A stretch of DNA of 21,673 nt from Campylobacteraceae bacterium. GTDB taxonomy: Bacteria > Campylobacterota > Campylobacteria > Campylobacterales > Sulfurovaceae. The first letter of the stretch is position 1; every line of letters begins with the position of its first letter. The stretch lies in the NCBI GenBank assembly GCA_027023145.1, contig JALVWV010000331.1, positions 1-21,673 on the forward strand. The letters are read 5' to 3'. The translations under genes and the position numbers were made by a program. Shown in pieces: positions 19,668-21,673 of this stretch. The notes beneath the pieces were generated by a model. The model searched no databases. It was not told the DNA's origin and saw only the letters and a list, made by a program, of their open reading frames with translations.

Positions 19668-20276
19668 TTATCGAGCCGTCCATTCTATCTCAAACAATAC
19701 CTTTTCTCCACACATCACCACGGCTTCAAACCGATCGCCGGGGGCGTAATACCCGACCCCCTTAGGGGTGCCGGTCATGATCACATCGCCATCTTCGAGG
19801 GTCATGAAGCGTTTGATCTCGGTGATCATTTCAGTGGGCTTGTACATCATCAGATCGTAGGTGGCATGCTGGACGCGTTCGCCGTTGATCCGCATCTCAA
19901 AGGCGATGCGGGAGAGATCCCCCTCGATGGGGACAAAATCGCTCAGTACCGCCGAGCCGTCGAAGCTCTTGGCGCGTTCCCAGGGGAGCCCTTTGGCTTT
20001 GAGCCGGTTTTGCAGATCGGCATGGGTCAGGTCGAGCCCGAAGCCTACCCCGACTGCTCTGCCTCCTTCAATCAGGAGGCAGATTTCCCCCTCGAAGCGG
20101 CAGTGTTCTCCGAAGTAAGCCAGCGTGGGGGTAATCGCAGAGTTGGGTTTGTTGAAGACGACCATATTTTCGGGCACTTCATTGCCCAGCTCTTCGATGT
20201 GCTCGACGTAATTACGCCCAATGCAGACGACTTTGCTCGGAGTGAGGGTCCGTTCTGTGAATGTGATCGTATTCAT
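19668..20276 (-). CDS. Fumarylacetoacetate hydrolase (FAH)-family protein
   Basis: A 202-residue protein of the short FAH family. Motifs are VVCIGRNYVEHIEELGNEVPENMVVFNKPNSAI at the N-terminus, the metal-binding Glu pair in FEGEICLLI, the Asp of KSFDGSAVLSDF, and the C-terminal GDVIMTGTPKGVG. Family members act as oxaloacetate tautomerases/decarboxylases, acylpyruvate hydrolases or 2-keto acid hydratases, and the exact substrate is not decidable here. It is convergent with selD, with only 3 nt between stop codons. GGGAG precedes the start. Confidence 0.88.
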   Translation of the reverse strand: MNTITFTERTLTPSKVVCIGRNYVEHIEELGNEVPENMVVFNKPNSAITPTLAYFGEHCRFEGEICLLIEGGRAVGVGFGLDLTHADLQNRLKAKGLPWERAKSFDGSAVLSDFVPIEGDLSRIAFEMRINGERVQHATYDLMMYKPTEMITEIKRFMTLEDGDVIMTGTPKGVGYYAPGDRFEAVVMCGEKVLFEIEWTAR

Positions 20277-20347
20277 GCTATCTCCCGGTGAATAAATTTA
20301 TGGTAGCATTATACATGATGTATCATCGATTTTCATAAGGAACACCC

Positions 20348-20965
20348 ATGCAAACCCTTCTCGAAGACTTTCTCAAGCAGACCGTTACCTTCGCGGCGAT
20401 CATGGATCCGGTCGGGGTGAGTGCGATGATGCTCGGGATGCTCTCTCATCAGGCGACCCGAAGCGAAGTGCTCACCATTGCCCGGCAGGCGACATGGACG
20501 ATCTCGATCGCTTTTTTTGTCGTACTGCTTGCCGGAGATGCCATTCTACGTGCTTTTGGGATCGATCAGAATTCGCTCAAGGTGATCGGGGGGATCGTCC
20601 TGCTGATGATGGCACTTGAGATGCTCGGCAGCGGCAACAGCCGGATGCTCTCAGCGGACAACCAGGAGAAAGTGGGTGTGATCCCGCTGGGGATCCCGAT
20701 GATCTTCGGTGCGGGGCTTTTTACCACGGTGATCATCCTCCGGCAACAGGTCGAGACCCTGAGCGGCATTGGTGTGACAATCGCGGCTTTTCTTGTCAAC
20801 GCATTGGTAATGTACCTCGTTCTCCGCTACGCGATCCATATTCGCAAGCTTCTCGGTATGACCGCTGAAAATGTCATCACCAAACTCATGGGGCTTATCA
20901 CCGGAGCAATTGCAATCCAGTTCATCGTCGGCGGGGTGGTGGCGCTGGGGAAACATTATTTGTAA
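20348..20965 (+). CDS. MarC-family integral membrane protein
   Basis: A 205-residue protein with six predicted membrane segments. The MarC/UPF0056 signature is seen in TFAAIMDPVGVSAMMLGML, LKVIGGIVLLMMALEML, VIPLGIPMIFGAGLFTTVIIL and the C-terminal LMGLITGAIAIQFIVGGV. Family function is unresolved; the early link to multiple antibiotic resistance was not upheld. Usual members have an N in the second-helix NPIG motif, which reads DPVG here. AAGGA precedes the ATG by 7 nt. It is divergent from the FAH gene. Confidence 0.88.
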   Translation: MQTLLEDFLKQTVTFAAIMDPVGVSAMMLGMLSHQATRSEVLTIARQATWTISIAFFVVLLAGDAILRAFGIDQNSLKVIGGIVLLMMALEMLGSGNSRMLSADNQEKVGVIPLGIPMIFGAGLFTTVIILRQQVETLSGIGVTIAAFLVNALVMYLVLRYAIHIRKLLGMTAENVITKLMGLITGAIAIQFIVGGVVALGKHYL

Positions 20966-20985
20966 AGATTTCTGTTGTCATTCGG

Positions 20986-21103
20986 GTGGGACTGAAGTCT
21001 CCACTTCCGGGGTGGGTGTTTTTTCTGGAAGTGAAGGCTTCAGCCTCACCAAAAGAGGTGCCATATTCTTTGAACGTTGGGTGGGACTGAAGTTTCCACT
21101 TCC
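20986..21103. repeat. Cluster of GTGGGACTGAAG palindromic repeats
   Basis: Two nearly identical 23-bp units in the same orientation (20986-21008 and 21081-21103) differ at one position. Each contains GTGGGACTGAAGT followed by CTCCAC or TTCCAC, an imperfect hairpin. Between them an opposed unit (GGAAGTGAAGGCTTCAGCCTCACC, 21027-21050) has a GGC-TTCA-GCC core. The TTCA loop is shared with the GTAG-type REPs and with the unit at 301-320, so these may be divergent relatives. Confidence 0.7.
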
Positions 21104-21159
21104 AGACAAATCAGTCATATGCACAAAATTGTATGGCAGCACTTTGACCGATAGTAGGG

Positions 21160-21165
21160 TATAAT
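21160..21165 (+). promoter_or_regulatory. -10 promoter element of luxS
   Basis: A perfect TATAAT lies 27 nt upstream of the luxS ATG, predicting a short leader of about 20 nt that contains AAGGA. TTGACC at 21144 is too close to act as a -35. Confidence 0.55.
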
Positions 21166-21192
21166 TTCGAAAACCACTACCAAGGAACCACC

Positions 21193-21673
21193 ATGCCACT
21201 TCTCGACTCATTTACCGTTGACCACACTCGAATGCCCGCTCCAGCTGTCCGCAAAGCCAAAACCATGCAGAGCCCGAGTGGGGATGTCATCACTGTCTTT
21301 GACCTCCGTTTCTGCAAACCTAATAAGGGGATCATGTCGGCCAAAGGGATCCATACTCTCGAGCACCTCTTCGCCGGGTTCATGCGGGAGCATCTTAACG
21401 GCAAAGGGGTTGAGATCATCGACATTTCTCCGATGGGGTGCCGGACAGGCTTCTACATGTCTCTACTGGGTACTCCGAAGAAAAAACGGGTTGCCAGAGC
21501 CTGGGAAGCTTCGATGCACGATATTCTGAACGTCCAATCCGAAGCCGACATCCCCGAGCTTAACAAATACCAGTGTGGTACATACACAATGCATTCGCTT
21601 AAAGATGCCAAAGCCATAGCCCAGAGCGTCCTTGATCGCGGTATCGGTACCATGAGCAACAAAAAACTTGCCC
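21193..21673 (+). CDS. luxS: S-ribosylhomocysteine lyase (partial, runs off the window)
   Basis: The first 160 codons of LuxS, which is about 165-175 residues long, so only the last few are missing. Metal-ligand motif HTLEH has His54, Glu57 and His58. Cys83 in MGCRTGFYMS is the catalytic thiol and Cys128 in YQCGTYTMHSL is the third metal ligand. The enzyme splits S-ribosylhomocysteine to homocysteine and DPD, the precursor of autoinducer-2, as part of the activated methyl cycle. AAGGA 7 nt upstream supports the start. Confidence 0.97.
   Translation, partial: MPLLDSFTVDHTRMPAPAVRKAKTMQSPSGDVITVFDLRFCKPNKGIMSAKGIHTLEHLFAGFMREHLNGKGVEIIDISPMGCRTGFYMSLLGTPKKKRVARAWEASMHDILNVQSEADIPELNKYQCGTYTMHSLKDAKAIAQSVLDRGIGTMSNKKLA

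Overview
The window looks like a chromosomal stretch from a Campylobacterota (epsilonproteobacterial) lineage with roughly balanced G+C. I did not compute the composition. The phylum call is an inference: several promoters are extended -10 boxes (TGnTATAAT type) with no recognisable -35, and the gene repertoire fits (short monohaem cytochrome c, SelD with selenocysteine, LuxS, rplM-rpsI as a free-standing pair). No rRNA, tRNA, CRISPR array, prophage or classical IS element was seen.

Layout. 1-903: the end of a RecB-family nuclease/helicase gene with its terminator, a composite palindrome, and a DUF3597 gene. 946-5050: a cytochrome c gene behind a perfect FNR-type box, divergent from a pstSCAB-type oxyanion (probably phosphate) importer whose intergenic gaps are full of palindromes and heptanucleotide repeats. 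5019-6079: a roughly 1-kb island bounded by a 33-bp duplication of the pstB 3' end. It carries yefM-yoeB and, behind it, an undescribed small hydrophobic ORF inside a heavily structured transcript that resembles a type I toxin locus. 6124-6941: rpsI and rplM. 7130-8253: an internally shortened outer-membrane protein gene and a REP-associated tyrosine transposase (RAYT) flanked on both sides by REP clusters. 8303-10184: an overlapping four-gene unit (antitoxin, PIN toxin, a 2-TM protein with an acyl-carrier-like domain, and a TRIC/UPF0126 channel). 10363-14510: an aapJQMP amino-acid ABC transporter. 14640-16413: a purine permease with a phosphoribosyltransferase. 16628-19664: a four-gene operon (below). 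19668-21673: FAH-family hydrolase, MarC-family protein and luxS, the last cut by the window edge.

The most interesting system is the operon at 16628-19664. An exported transglutaminase-like protein, a fusion of a YedF/TusA-type carrier to a MerT-type membrane transporter, a MerP-like exported metal-binding protein and SelD follow each other with gaps of 1 nt or overlaps of 4 nt. SelD is itself a selenoprotein: an in-frame UGA sits at codon 24, at the catalytic Cys/Sec position, with a bacterial SECIS-like hairpin 11 nt downstream. MerP and MerT normally move Hg(II), and YedF-type domains are associated with selenium metabolism. The arrangement therefore suggests a transport-and-handover route that delivers a selenium (or thiol-reactive) species through the inner membrane to a cytoplasmic carrier Cys and on to SelD. 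That function is inference; the gene order, fusion and Sec codon are visible in the sequence.

A second theme is small repeats. There are at least four palindrome families, a GTAG-headed REP family that accompanies the RAYT, and four tracts of unrelated 7-bp tandem repeats. All lie in or at the edge of intergenic gaps.
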